Shown in pieces: positions 34,601-45,878 of a DNA stretch of 64,000 bases. Both the position numbers and the translations under genes were made by a program. The notes under the pieces were generated by a model. That model did no database searches and was not told where the DNA came from. It saw only the letters and a list, made by a program, of their open reading frames with translations. Numbering within the stretch: position 1 is the stretch's first letter; every line of letters starts with the position of its first letter. This stretch comes from Blastomussa wellsi (lineage: Eukaryota > Cnidaria > Anthozoa > Scleractinia > Plerogyridae): assembly GCA_947652115.1 (NCBI GenBank), contig OX393563.1, positions 25,171,435 through 25,235,434 of the forward strand, in the 5' to 3' direction.

Positions 34601-36759
34601 ACTCTCGGCAGATGATGCGGCAGATTCTGAATCTAAAGAACAAAACGAGGGTGACGAGGAAAAAACTGACGCTGAGAAAGGAGATCCCGAGAAAGAAATG
34701 GAGGGGCAAGAAAGACGCAAACAAGAAGAAGAAGAAGCGCCCAAGGATAGTAAGGGACTTGACGGTAAACAATTCCCTTATCACGCAAGGGGCTATTTTG
34801 CTTTGTACAAAATTAACCTACAGTGGAGTTCCGTTCCACGAGCCCCTTAGGACACCCCTCTGTAACAGACCCAGTGGGATCCTTATCCTCACTGGGTTTT
34901 CGGGAAAAATGTCACCGGGTTGGCTAATTTCCCACTGGGGCCGCTCGTGTTCTGTTTTATTTTTCTTATTTATTATTATTTTTCGCAAATAAAATACGCT
35001 GGGTCACACCGCACAGTCACTGGGTAAAATAAAAATGTTCACTGGGTGCTGGGGAGACTAAATTTCTGCTGGGTAGGGGAAAATAATCCACCCTAGGGTT
35101 TAAGTGGGTCTGTTACAGAAGGAAGTCTTAGGATCGTATTTCATTACTACTACTTTCATCAGTTTGGCCCGAACGAAGCTTAGTCTTTCATTTTATTACC
35201 TACCAGACCGATACAAGACGCCATACCGATACAACACTAAAATAGATACAACACGACACTAAAATACAGTGATACAATAACATTAAAACCAGCGTAAACC
35301 AATGACAGTGTATTGCAGTGCATGCAGTGAATTCTTAGTTTGAAGTGAAACAATCTTTTAAAACCTTAGATTTGTTCGAGATGTTTCAAAAAATACGTAG
35401 CAATGGCGCCCAGTGAATCGTGAATATAATGACTAGCCCTTTCCTTTCCACTTATACAGAGAGCGGTGAACATCTTGCTCATCATCATGAATATGATCAA
35501 CAAAGGCCCCATGAAGTCCCAGACCTAACGTTAGGAACGCCGTGGAGTCCTCCGGAGGGGACCTGGGCCCGCATCTGCTGGGCCTTGGGACTTCCAATTA
35601 ATATTTTGTTTTATTACACAATCCCGGATGTAAAGAAGGAATCTTGTCGAAAGTTCGTGGTGTTCTCCTTCATAGTGTGCATAGTTTGGATCGGAGTCAC
35701 TTCGTACATTCTAGTTTGGATGGTGACAATCATTGGATATACTTTCATGATTCCTGACACAGTAATGGGTCTTTCTCTTGTCGCGTTTGGCAGTAGCGTG
35801 CCAGATTGCTTATCAAGTCTCTTCGTAGCGCAAAAAGGTAAGGCTGTTCCTGAATCTTCAAATTGCTTGTAATGTCCGCATGGCCGCAACGTCATTGCGG
35901 CTTTTATACTTTGTTGCTGCGTGACTAGTTCCACGAGTAGGTAATACGAATCAAGTGGTGGATTCAAGGACGCTGGATATCGCCTCGTTCTGCGTGATGA
36001 TGGCCTTATTCTGAGCAAAAATTAACCTCGCCAATTCCCAGTAGTTTTGTGCCCACACGTTGATGATGCAAAACATTGAGTTCATCGAAATTTTCGCCAT
36101 TTAAAATTTTGTATTAGAGGGACTAAATATTTCCGCAGCCTAGTAAAAACGGAGGGAGGAGCGGGGGGCTAATGGTTAGTGCGCGGGACTCCGGATCGGG
36201 CCGTCCTCTCTCCACCCAGGTGTATAAATGGGTACCGGCGAATTTACTACTGGGGGTAACCCTGCGATGGACTAGCATCCCATCCAGGGGGAGAAGAAAT
36301 ACCCTCAGTCGCTTTATGCTAAGGAAAGCGGGATTAGCTCCGGCCTGATCAAATGTTAGTATTGTTATGTAAACTTTTGTTTTAGTGCATGCATTCGTGA
36401 ATAAAATTGAAATAATTCTTTCTCCAGGTGACGGAGACATGGCCGTATCGCACACAGTTGGTAGCAATGTGTTTGATATTCTCCTATGTCTCGGAATCCC
36501 TTGGCTCGTCAAGACCACTGTATGGGACTACGATTCAACCGTCGTCATCAACAGTCACGGACTTTTCATATCTTGTTTCTTCATCCTCGGTTCCATAGCC
36601 GTCACTTTATTTATTATTTACTACTACAAATGGGTTTTAGACAAAAAAGTGGGCTGCATCTATCTGGTATTTTACTTTATATTTATGGGTATCTCCATCT
36701 ACGTAGAAATGAACGCATTTGGAAAATATAACCCGCCCATGTGTATCGTGGACACTTGA
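28664..36759 (+). CDS. SLC24: K+-dependent Na+/Ca2+ exchanger (NCKX, SLC24 family)
   Basis: Exons: 28664-28805, 30573-30878, 31693-31796, 33093-33193, 34439-34749, 35460-35837, 36428-36759. All junctions are GT..AG and in phase, giving 558 codons including TGA (557 residues). The protein has a basic N-terminus and signal-anchor-like segment, then CDDYFVP and the alpha-1 repeat with [13 protein letters not shown] (138-150; acidic E143) and [16 protein letters not shown] long charged cytosolic loop follows (about 240-345, Glu/Lys-rich), then the alpha-2 repeat [10 protein letters not shown] (432-441; D437) with [15 protein letters not shown]. These are the family's ion-binding signatures. It exports Ca2+ in exchange for Na+ with K+ co-transport at a membrane. 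The order and spacing fit SLC24A3/A4-type proteins, but the subtype is uncertain. A poly(A) signal AATAAA lies at 37060-37065. Confidence 0.94.
32091..32438. mobile_element. Foldback element with ~80-bp arms in SLC24 intron 3
   Basis: The left end AAAGAAGCCCAAATTTCG mirrors the right end CGAATTTTGGGCTTCTTT. The arms also share ATTTTGAAAC, AGCCAGG and GTGACGTCATTCC in inverted orientation, so each arm holds a CRE-like TGACGTCA octamer. A non-autonomous inverted-repeat element without open frames. Confidence 0.6.
33705..34345 (+). mobile_element. TTAAGGACGTTC-terminus DNA element, full-length copy
   Basis: Ends are inverted: TTAAGGACGTTCACGC at the left and GCGCGAACGTCCTTAA at the right, one mismatch in 16. 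TTAA lies at both ends and may be the target duplication. The 641-bp interior has no transposase frame. Copies lie at 9820-10320 and 15302-15812. It sits in intron 4 of the SLC24 gene. Confidence 0.72.
34846..35132. mobile_element. MITE with TCTGTAACAGACCCA inverted termini
   Basis: TCTGTAACAGACCCA at 34859-34873 is the exact inverse of 35105-35119. The similarity extends imperfectly outward to CTTAGGAC... and ...GTCTTAGG. The interior repeats CACTGGGT-type motifs several times. No coding capacity. In SLC24 intron 5. Confidence 0.62.
36165..36350 (+). repeat. SINE-type repeat (GATGGACTAGCATCCCATCC family), tRNA-like head
   Basis: Head TAATGGTTAGTGCGCGGGAC and CTCCGGATCGGGC, then TGGGGGTAACCCTGCGATGG and ACTAGCATCCCATCCAGG, ending near AGCTCCGGCCTGATC. 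It is the longest of the copies seen here, in the last SLC24 intron. Confidence 0.6.
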
Positions 36760-37059
36760 CCGCGCGCGGAGGTCGTATGAATTCTCCTGCTCGTTAGGCT
36801 CCACGCATCTTTAGGATTACTTGGGAGATTATGGTTATAAATGGAAAGCACCATTCCAGCTGCTAGCCTTTTGTGGTAATGATAGTGGTTTTGTGCCTGT
36901 GTATGTAAGATGGTACATTGGTATACTGACCAGGAAGCACTGGACTTAAGGAAGCACTTCGGAATTAAACGCTGAACGGAAAAACTGCGACTACAAACCA
37001 GTGCGAAATCCTGGATCATTTTCCAAGAGCAAATAACTTCTTCATAGTTTTGAAGACGT

Positions 37060-37065
37060 AATAAA
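37060..37065 (+). promoter_or_regulatory. Poly(A) signal of the SLC24 gene
   Basis: AATAAA about 300 nt after the SLC24 stop at 36757-36759. It is the first canonical hexamer I noticed downstream. Confidence 0.45.
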
Positions 37066-37535
37066 CTGACAGTGTTTAAGCAACTCTTTATTAACTTGCT
37101 GTCAGTTAGTAGTACATAGCTTATCTTCACAGAATTAATTAATTCGAATTATGCTTTCGTTTATTGAAGGAGTTAATACCTTTTTATGGCTCATACGAGT
37201 TTTAGTCAAAAATCTTTACGGTGTTTAAATTATTAACTGAGCTATTCGCTCTAGTTTTCTACAAGCGATGTCTAAATTCGAGCGAGGGTGCAGTATTGGC
37301 GAACAAGCAACGATGTTGCAGCCAATCACATGATCTATTCGAAGACTCGTAATAGACCAATTGCAAGCTGCCAAGTTTCTACCAACACATATCTGAAGGC
37401 GTTCCGTATTACCAATTCTGGGATCATGTAAAAAGTTGAAGCAAATTTAAACAGGTAGCCCAGAATTCATTTTAGAATGACACTGAGCAGTGACGAGAAA
37501 GGTGGCTTGGTTGATAGTAAAGTTCTGTATTTACT

Positions 37536-37677
37536 TAAGGCTACTTTTTAAAAGGTCAATCGTCGAACTTTAGTCTTCACATGAGCCGAACCTAATGAAA
37601 ATGAGCAATAGCTATTGTTTTTGCTCATTTACATTAGGTTAGGCTCATGTGAAGTTCGACGTTTGACCATAGCCTAA
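37536..37677. mobile_element. Hairpin-forming foldback repeat
   Basis: Left arm includes GGTCAATCGTCGAAC and TTCACATGAGCCGAACCTAA; the right arm carries their inverses (TTAGGTTAGGCTCATGTGAA, GTTCGACG, TTTGACC), meeting at AATGAGCAATAGCTATTG. Transcribed RNA would fold into a hairpin of roughly 50-60 bp. Probably a palindromic MITE. Confidence 0.62.
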
Positions 37678-38019
37678 TTCATCGGAAGAAAAATATATCA
37701 GTATCCAAGGGCTATTCAGTTGAAGATTTTGTGTAATTCCTGTCTGACGTCGTTCCGACTCACACCCAAGTGGAAAACATTACTGAGCAAAAGTGCGAAA
37801 TTAGGGTTACCTGACACGATGGTAAAAGAATAAAGGATTTATTTTTTCTGCAGATACTTTTACTCCAATTTTATATGGAATTTATTTTTAAGCCTGGTTC
37901 ACACTAGCGACATGAACGACATAAAGAAAAGATCGTGCTTTGCCTTTATCCCAGGATCTGTCGACGACAAGTGAATAAAGGAGAGAGCCTGAAAAAGGCA
38001 TTTGGATGTACTAGTGTTT

Positions 38020-38348
38020 CATTCTCGTCCCCATAAGCCCATTTCGTTTCTCTAAGCCGGCAGGGCCTTCGCACGAAAAACGAAGGGCTCTGGGGACATC
38101 GATTTTCAAAAAAAAAACATTTTTATTGGCTGTTGAGAACAAAGAAATCTTAAACGGAGGTCAAAATGTTCGTCGGCCGCCTTGTTACAACACACAACAT
38201 GTAGAAACATCAATGCTATATACATGAAGTCCGGAAGTCCTAGAATCCCGGAATGGAAATCGAAATCGAATGTCCCCAGAGCCCTTCGTTTTTCGTGCTA
38301 AGGCCCTGCCGGCTAAGAGAAACGAAGAGGACTATGGGGACGAGAATG
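38020..38348. mobile_element. MULE-like MITE with ~85-bp inverted repeats and 9-bp target duplication
   Basis: The termini are CATTCTCGTCCCCATA and its inverse. The arms continue through AGCCGGCAGGGCCTT and CACGAAAAACGAAGGGCTCT. They are flanked by identical 9-mers CTAGTGTTT at 38011-38019 and 38349-38357. Long inverted repeats plus a 9-bp duplication are hallmarks of Mutator-like elements. The 329-bp element has no transposase, so it is non-autonomous. Confidence 0.8.
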
Positions 38349-38593
38349 CTAGTGTTTGTATCTTCACAGATGGCGCTCTATAGAGTTTCTTTGCTTTCTG
38401 TAAATTGCGAAAGGCTATGCACTGCAAATGAGATTCTTTGTATTCAAATGCTGGGATTTCAATGTTGACATTAATGGTGGACGTATAATTTGTACATGAT
38501 GAGAATATTCTTTTTCATTCAAAAAGAGATAAAAAAATTCTTGATGGCACGAATGTTGCAGACCTGCTTGCGATCGTCTTTTACCGGCTCATC

Positions 38594-38730
38594 CTCGGTG
38601 TAAAAACCTGTGAAATTCACCTGTGACGTAAAACAAAGAACAAACAAGACAACAACGAACTCAAAACAATATAGAACAGAAAAACAATAGCTCAAAAACA
38701 AAGAAAAAAGTCACAGGTTTTTACACCGAG
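38594..38730. repeat. Inverted repeat, 20-bp perfect arms
   Basis: CTCGGTGTAAAAACCTGTGA is followed about 100 bp later by its exact inverse. The loop is A-rich. Function unknown; possibly a small foldback element. Confidence 0.5.
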
Positions 38731-39230
38731 GTAAACCCATTTTACCCTGAGAGTGGATCGCGGCAGAAACCTAACCGGGTCGCAAAGTGACTCACATTTT
38801 AGAGTGATGCTCCTTATACATGTTACAAGTCAATATATGCACTTCGGAACTTGCTATTGACTTGGTATATGGCGCTCGACCCACATTTTAGGCTTTAGTA
38901 CGTTTTAGAATTTTCACTGGAGCCCAGGTTTGTTTGGATGCTTTGCAGCATTAGAGTAACAAATTTTATGCAGTTAAGAAAGTAAAATATTTCATTAAAT
39001 GGCTACAACGTCAAGGTGTTTTATTGCCCTGACTTGGTTGCCAAAGAAATTACTCAATGATTTAACATAACGAGTGCTTCGAAATATATTGGTTTGAGAC
39101 GTTGAAAGCATATTGAGAAGGAGTCGTGGCCATTTTTGACTGGCTTGACAATGTTATATAGCTTTTAGCCCATTGCAAGGAGATCGATGTAGCTTATCAA
39201 TTAGCATCCAGTGCACACAGTTAGTGAAAT

Positions 39231-39501
39231 AGAGCGTTTTCCAATTGAGTGTCGAAAGTATTATCGAATTGCTTTGGTTTTGAATTACTACGCTGAGTGA
39301 TTGGTATAAAAGTCTCACACCACTCAGAAGTAAAACCAAAATCAATCGGCATTCGCGCGTGCACATTTTCCCGCGCTTTGTGTCGGCTACGTGTAATTAC
39401 TTCGAATTTTGATTGGCTCGCTAGTTTGCCTCCGTTCTTTGTGATTGGCTTAGGTAATTACTTCGTTTTTGCTTTTTCGACACTCGATTGAAAATTGCTC
39501 T
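39231..39501. mobile_element. MITE with AGAGC...GAGTGTCGAAA inverted termini
   Basis: The left end reads AGAGCGTTTTCCAATTGAGT and the right end in reverse AGAGCAATTTTCAATCGAGT, both continuing GTCGAAA. AAAT is present on both outer sides and may be a target duplication. It contains TAATTACTTCG-type repeats and no coding frame. Confidence 0.65.
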
Positions 39502-39963
39502 AAATACGCGAACAAAAGACGTTTAACAGTGATAGCTCTCCAGAGTCCCCACTCTAATTCCGACTCGGCTAGCCCCAGTCGCCTTTTATCCACGGTATTC
39601 TCTGTCGTCTTACAGTTTTCTTATAATGAAGGATTGGGGTGAGAATTCGAATAAGCTGTTGACTGTTCACGTTTTCTAATACATGTCGCCCTTCTTCGTT
39701 TTCCAGACTCCTATGGCTTTATAAGCTCTATACAAAACGAAATAGGTTTAGTAGACAAGGTAAGGATAAGAAGAAAGCATTTTTCCCCAGCGGTTTAAAA
39801 AAGAATCAAAAGAAAATGAGGGTAAAGAGAGAGAGAGAGGCACCGAGGCTTTGGCTGGGATATGTCACTTCACAAGCTGTATTCGAGGATTGTCTTTGAA
39901 AAGGAAGTGTGTGTCTCTTGTTTTTGGAAGTCGTTTTCATTGACAAAACATAAGTCCACTCGA

Positions 39964-39967
39964 ATAG

Positions 39968-40012
<45 letters not shown>

Positions 40013-40190
40013 GTATAACGATATATTTGGTTTTATCAACTGGGTTGATAATGTAAATTGGCCACCGTAAAGAGATTCAAGAGCTGAATCGCTCCGACGA
40101 AGGGCTAACGCTCGAAACGTCAGCTCTTGAATCTCTTTACGGTGGCCAATTGACATTATCAACCCAGTTGATAAAACCAAATTATATAAG
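39964..40190 (+). mobile_element. Penelope-like palindromic terminal unit with hammerhead-like core
   Basis: Preamble AATAGAGGGGGTAAGTTTCT, then arms 40023-40087 and 40121-40187 that are near-perfect inverses (TTGGTTTTATCAACTGGG, GGCCACCGTAAAGAGATTCA, AGAGCTGA). Between them on the plus strand is a hammerhead-like core: CCGACGA (40094-40100), stem II GGGC-UAAC-GCUC (40102-40113), GAAA (40114-40117) and CGUC (40118-40121). The frame through it reads DEGLTLETSA, typical of coding ends of Penelope-type elements. Confidence 0.6.
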
Positions 40191-40344
40191 TCCACTCGGC
40201 CTGCCGTTTATATACCAGAGAATTTACTTTCCTGTTTTGTTAATGTGGACTGCGCTAAACATATCTCTTTATGCTATTCCCATAACAACCCACACGACAG
40301 AGTTTCAGAAGGTAGAATATTCTTTGAAATATGCATGAGCCTCA

Positions 40345-43300
40345 AAATGAAATGTTTGTTTTAACCGCTAACAGTCGTCTTTGCTTCTTGAAAAAAGTGG
40401 ATTCTAGGGTGGCAGGAGAAGTTTCGAGATGTTAAGGTAGGATAAAATGAAAACCGTCACTTGTGCCGGCTAGTGATACGCTGCAATTTGGGAACAGAAA
40501 AATGTCATTCATAGTATACGTGACCCAGTGTAATGTTCAAACATGGTTTTAAGTCTTGTAAATTTGTATTGTTGATGGACGTACTTTGTTAAGTACTACA
40601 ACATGCGATATTGAAAGTAACGGAACACGATGCATTACCTTAACCAATAAAAGGTTCGTTTCTGTGGCCTTTCGTTCCCGTGGCCTTCGCTTCATAGGGT
40701 TTCAAAGTGTGAGAATATGTGCATAGTGTGAGAAAATGTTTTCTCTTGTTTGCTCGTAATGTTATTAATAATATATTGACGAACGATACATTTTAATGTT
40801 CAGTGTATTTGCGCGATCTCTTACTGATCGACCGGCATTTTGTAGCTTGTATATGTATGCATGTAAAACCCGATGTAAAAGCAAAGTTTGTAGAAATCCA
40901 ACGAAATATTATTTGCTGTGAAATATTTCACCCCAGACTCGGTGAATTGTTCCTTTTTACCGAGCATATCTAAAATTATGTTTTGTTGCGTCATCTTTTC
41001 CAGCTGATGTATATTCATTATTTATCGATTTTCGTAAAAAAGAAGATATAAGCATCTGGGTAGCGTTTTTCCCCGTTCATAAATTCAGATGAAATTGTTA
41101 GAGTTTAAGTTTAAGTGATTCATTCGACTGGCGTGATCGTATAATCATTTCAAACTTACATTTTATAGACGAGATGGGTTTAAAGCTTGTATTGTGAAAC
41201 ATATCTTACTTTTTTAACCAATTATTATGTAAATATCATCGGTCAATAATACTGATTTAGAAAAAACGACCATACGGTCCGTGCAGTATATTTGCATGCA
41301 TCGGCAAATATGTGACTTTTGCCTGAGCTGGTTGTCTTCCCAAGGCAATAATAAATGTTTGGATTTGGGGAATATGAAATGGTCTATCAATCAGTTAGCT
41401 TGCCTTGGATTGAATTGGTCGATTTGTCAGTCAATTGATTAATCCTTTCAAGAACCTCGACCGGCAGGATCTACTTTTACCCCGAATAGTCTGTTTAACC
41501 ACTTTACTATTTAATAAAAGCCAAAACGGATCTTCGTTACCCGATTACTGAGCCTTGAAATGATATGTCGGTACTTTTCATTTGCAATAATAGGATCAAC
41601 CCGTCATTTATCGTTAAATAATGGAATAAAATATTTACTTGGGTGGGTGTTTTTTGCTTTCTTTAGAAATGTGAAATGTAATTTTAATAGCTGAAGTATT
41701 TCTTTGTTACAGGAAGCTAGGAATACATTCGTTTTGATTAATATATACGATAAAATCTTGAACTGGAGCAAAATGATAACACTAATTAAAATTTCGTTCG
41801 GTATGCCATAAACGAAGTAAATGAATAATAGCTTAATATTTTGTGAAACTTTGTTGAGCAAACGTAGCGAAAACACAAAAGGTGGAAAAAACATAAATGT
41901 TCGAAATGTCCATAAAGATAAACAGATATATTTTCCTTTGGTCCTGTAGCTGCTGTCAAATACAAATATATTTTTCAGATAGGCATATGGTGACGTCATT
42001 GAGAATGTTTCTAAATGTTGTTACATGCATGTGCTCTATGTTGTCATCGTATCTGTACGTAATAGCTTATGAGTAGAGCGTTGTACGTGCTTTATTAGCT
42101 TTCTGCTTTTAATAGGAGCATTTTCATTAAAAGTTTAATATTTTGAAACAAACATTCAAATCACGCTTTGCTTTATCATCATGTATTCATTTTGATGTGA
42201 TAACAGAGTTGCCTTCCCTGAAGGAAAGTTGAAAACATTTTATTTTTAAAAAAAATAATTCGTTCCTCCACTCCTAATCCGTGCTCTTTTGGGGACTTTA
42301 AGAAAGAATAAACATTTTTTATAAAGCGTTTTCACACAAGTGACAAGCGGCCATATTGGATTACGGAAACAAAAGACGATATCTGCAAAAAACAGAAATC
42401 ATTTCCCGGAGGATTCATCGTTGGTTTGGGACAACAACATGGCCCCCGTTTCTTTGTTTTGGGACATCATATCTAAACGCTCTAACTTACCACTTGCATA
42501 TAACATTTTAGAAAGGTGCATCTATTTGAGATGTTTTAAAAAGCCTTTTAGGGTTCCATATGCTAGCTGTCCTATTGTGACTTTATCGTCGAGTAGCCTG
42601 ACATATTTTATTTTCAAACTTACCCACGCAACTGAATGAACAAATAACTTTAAGAAAAAGGAAAACTCTCCTTCGGAACATCATATGATCTCAAACACTA
42701 CTGACCATTAATATACGTGGTTACATTAATCACGTCTTCAGCACAACTGACGTAAAGAAATTACCACAAGAGCACGTTTTCGATCGGGGGTTTCAAGTCA
42801 ACACAGATGTTACTGTGTTGAGTATCGAGCAAGCAATCGTTTGAAAGTAAAGTCGTGCCATGTAGACCTTTGCTTTGTTTAATAGGCAATGTTTTTTAGA
42901 ACTTTATTGAAGTACATTTGGCATATTAATAATTATATTTTTCCTTGACATTTAATGCTGGTTTCAGTCCGACTTTGTTTATTTGCTAGATGACCGTGTT
43001 CTACTCACACAGAATGCTTACTTTAATAGAACGAACCTCTTGCGTTAACACTTCATAAGGCATCGAGGAATTAAAGAATTAACTCCTATGCTTCACCGAC
43101 AGGCAAGTAAAAAACTGCTATTCTTGATATTTATTATTTTTATGATAAATTTATGCTCAGAGCAGAAACTTTCATTAATCTAAGAATGGTTTTATCCATT
43201 TATCTTATCATTCTTTCTACAAGTGATATAACTAGCTAATTAAAACCGTCTAGACCCACGCTCAATTAAAACACGCTAAAGAAAGATAAATGGATACATA

Positions 43301-43867
43301 AGTCCTGATATTTGTTCAAATTTCCCACTCCGATCTTACCAAAAAATATTGAAGTAAATCTTCGTGAGGGCATCGATTACTCAGGGTCATATACATGTGA
43401 CTTACTTTCCAAAACATGATATCGTGACTGCACATATCATTTTTATTGCAACACTGATGGATTGTTAATGAGATAGTTTATCGAAGAAGATTAAACCTTT
43501 ATAAAAAAAATCCTGTAGCTTATCCGCTCACAGATAAAACCCAGCCTAAACAATACAAGATTGAAACAAAGGCTACAATGTTCCCAAGAAAAGCTCTGAA
43601 GGAACTAATCCATTAATCAATTTTAATCTTTGTGTCTGTGTTATTAATACAGATGGGTGTCAACGCTGAATTAATGTATTTTCTTGTATCGATTTTAATC
43701 CTTTATTTCCTTTGCATTGTTTCGTCTACAAACGGTGTATTTTTCTTTTTTCCAGCAGTTTTGAAAACAACAAGAGTTTATCAAACTCTGTTGGTCGACT
43801 GCACTGGATAATTACACTTCAGTGAACCGTAACGTACCCATGCATTGTTTGGCATATCGTTTTAACA
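40345..43867. other. AT-rich spacer without supported genes
   Basis: Short open frames (for example 41604-41999 minus and 42340-42639 plus) show no domains. No RNA gene or array was recognised. Confidence 0.3.
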
Positions 43868-43934
43868 GATAATTACGAACCGCCAGCTTACAATATTTCT
43901 TACAACAACAAGTCGACACGTTCAGAGAAGAAGA

Positions 43935-45878
43935 ATGCCTTGGCTGAAAACATCTGCGTTTCATAGAGCTATGACATACGGAGTTTCCCATCGGTTTCTT
44001 TTGCCCAATGGTGTACTTATGTTCTCGGCCTTTCTCCAAATGTATACGTTTAAAATTGCTGCAACGACAGTAAACCAAACTTCTGTAGCCTTCGTGCAAT
44101 TTTCTCTACAGCCAACTCCATCTTCCAAATCACCTTCAAGAGCTGTTATCGAGACAACAACACTGCGAATAGTAAATGCTTTATCCAGCAACCCCCAGAA
44201 CACCAAAACGTCCGTAGTTCTAATTTTAAGCAAGCAATCAACATGGATTGTTCCACATTCACGAGGAAATAACTCTTCTTCAGACTTTGTGGCAAATAAC
44301 AAGCGAAGAGGGAAAGATGAAGACAAAAGTGTTGTCTTCTATAGAAAGGTAAGTTTAGATTGGAAGACGTTATTTTAAAGTTGTATTTTGTATACTTGCA
44401 AATGAAGTTTGAGCTAAATGAAAAGATTATCAAATATCGATCGCTGACAATTTCCAACAGGCGAGAACCGACTATGATGTGCTTAGTCAACTTCGGTTGA
44501 CTCGCGTCACGTTCGCTTGTAGCAACGCGACATGGCTTCAGAAAAAGGTCAATTGTTCTTTTTATTTTCTCAGGGATTATTCTTGGATTATTATACATTA
44601 ATCCCTGATTTAAAAAAATTGGCTAAAGATCATGGAACGAAGCTATTTCCCAAAATAACAAAAACAAAAATTTGTTTTCTTATTATATCTTTGGGGCGTC
44701 TCGCTGCATTTTCTTGTAGCTAGAGATCAATTCGTCATCAATAGCCAATGAGGTTTTGAAAAGATTTGTTAGGACAGCCCTAGCGTATTTCGCTGGTCCA
44801 GAAGTATTTTAATCTCAACAACTGAAGGGGAAAAAGTCAATAAATACCGCGGTACCAAGAGGACATAGCGCTTAAGCCAAAAGGTCAAACTAAGCCTTCC
44901 ATGCAGACTTCGTCCAAGTCAAACGTTTGATTGATTGCACAATCTTTGAGAAAATTGATTAAAATGTCTAAGAAAACTGATAAATGTTCAAAAAAGCTTC
45001 TCGGTGCTCAGTATAATTTGATAATGATAGCAGTATAAGCATGTTTCATATTGAACTGCAAGGTTATTGACGTGATCGATTGTGAATTCTAAGATTACCT
45101 TTAGAACTTTATTACAACCTTCTATAATTTTGTTCGTCACGCGACACTTTTCGAGCTTGACCGAGACCCTCTACGGCACTGTTTCAGTAAGAAAACGGGA
45201 TGGGGCGGGGTATACGTTTGTATGGGGTGGCGGAGGGGGTTGCATAAGAGATCGAGGGCTTTAGGTGTTTAGATCGGTCTAAAATAGACTACCATGACAG
45301 TTATTCTCTACTAACATATATGAAAACATCAAATAAATAACTGGTTAATGTTGCGTTTTGGAGTTAGGGCATCACATTTCGAGTCACGTTTTTGCGATGG
45401 GCCAAGTTAAAATAACAGTTTTCTAAGGAAGAAATACGTCAGAGGTGATACTGAACCAAAAAGGTCAAAAAGGCACAAGGATGGTTAATTAAGGATTAAA
45501 GATTAATTAGAGATTGAGACAGATTGCAAATGACGAGTTTGAAAAATTTAGGCTAAATTTTTCAAAATGCACAAATTAAACCATGACATAGCTCTTTTAA
45601 CTGACCACTGGGGGAATTCTACCAATGGTAGGCTATGGAATCGGTAAAAATTGGAATGTTTAAAAACAGTAAGTCGTACAAAAAGTCCCTGGAAATAACC
45701 AAACTAATAAAGTTGTTTTGGGATATTTCAGATTGGCGGCTGGATAACTCTCGGAGTTGTAATCACAGCCCTCGTGTTTCTAGTCATCACTCATTTTAGC
45801 TCCATACATTACGTAAATGAAAGAGGACAGATAAAGGAACCATTCTGTTCAATTTCCCAAAGACCGCGGCTTGTGTGA
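43935..45878 (+). CDS. Predicted single-pass membrane protein, two exons (start uncertain)
   Basis: Exon 43935-44348 ends at a strong donor (AAAG|GTAAGT), phase 0. Exon 45732-45878 follows a good acceptor (ATATTTCAG), also phase 0, giving 186 residues. The first exon encodes a Ser/Thr-rich segment with N-glycosylation sites (NQT, NNSS). The second opens with a hydrophobic helix (GGWITLGVVITALVFLVITH) and a short tail ending QRPRLV. The topology would be an extracellular N-terminal part and a short cytosolic tail. The frame is open upstream of the ATG back to a possible acceptor at 43870. In that same stretch a second frame (NYEPPAYNISYNN...) also looks coding-like, so the 5' structure is unsure. 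No family recognised. Confidence 0.42.
45426..45600. repeat. Short dispersed repeat, copy 2
   Basis: Related to 6098-6190 and 54844-54976: GAACCAAAAAGG, ACAAGGATGG, then GAAAAATTTAGGCTAAATTT, ending CATAGCTCTTTTA. It lies in the intron of the predicted membrane-protein gene. Confidence 0.45.

Noticed and set aside
39707..39758. Possible isolated exon (TTTTCCAG acceptor, ACAAG|GTAAGG donor) reading SYGFISSIQNEIGLVDK.
   Set aside because: The splice sites look good, but I could not connect it in phase with confidence to any neighbouring exon, so it is not annotated as part of a gene.
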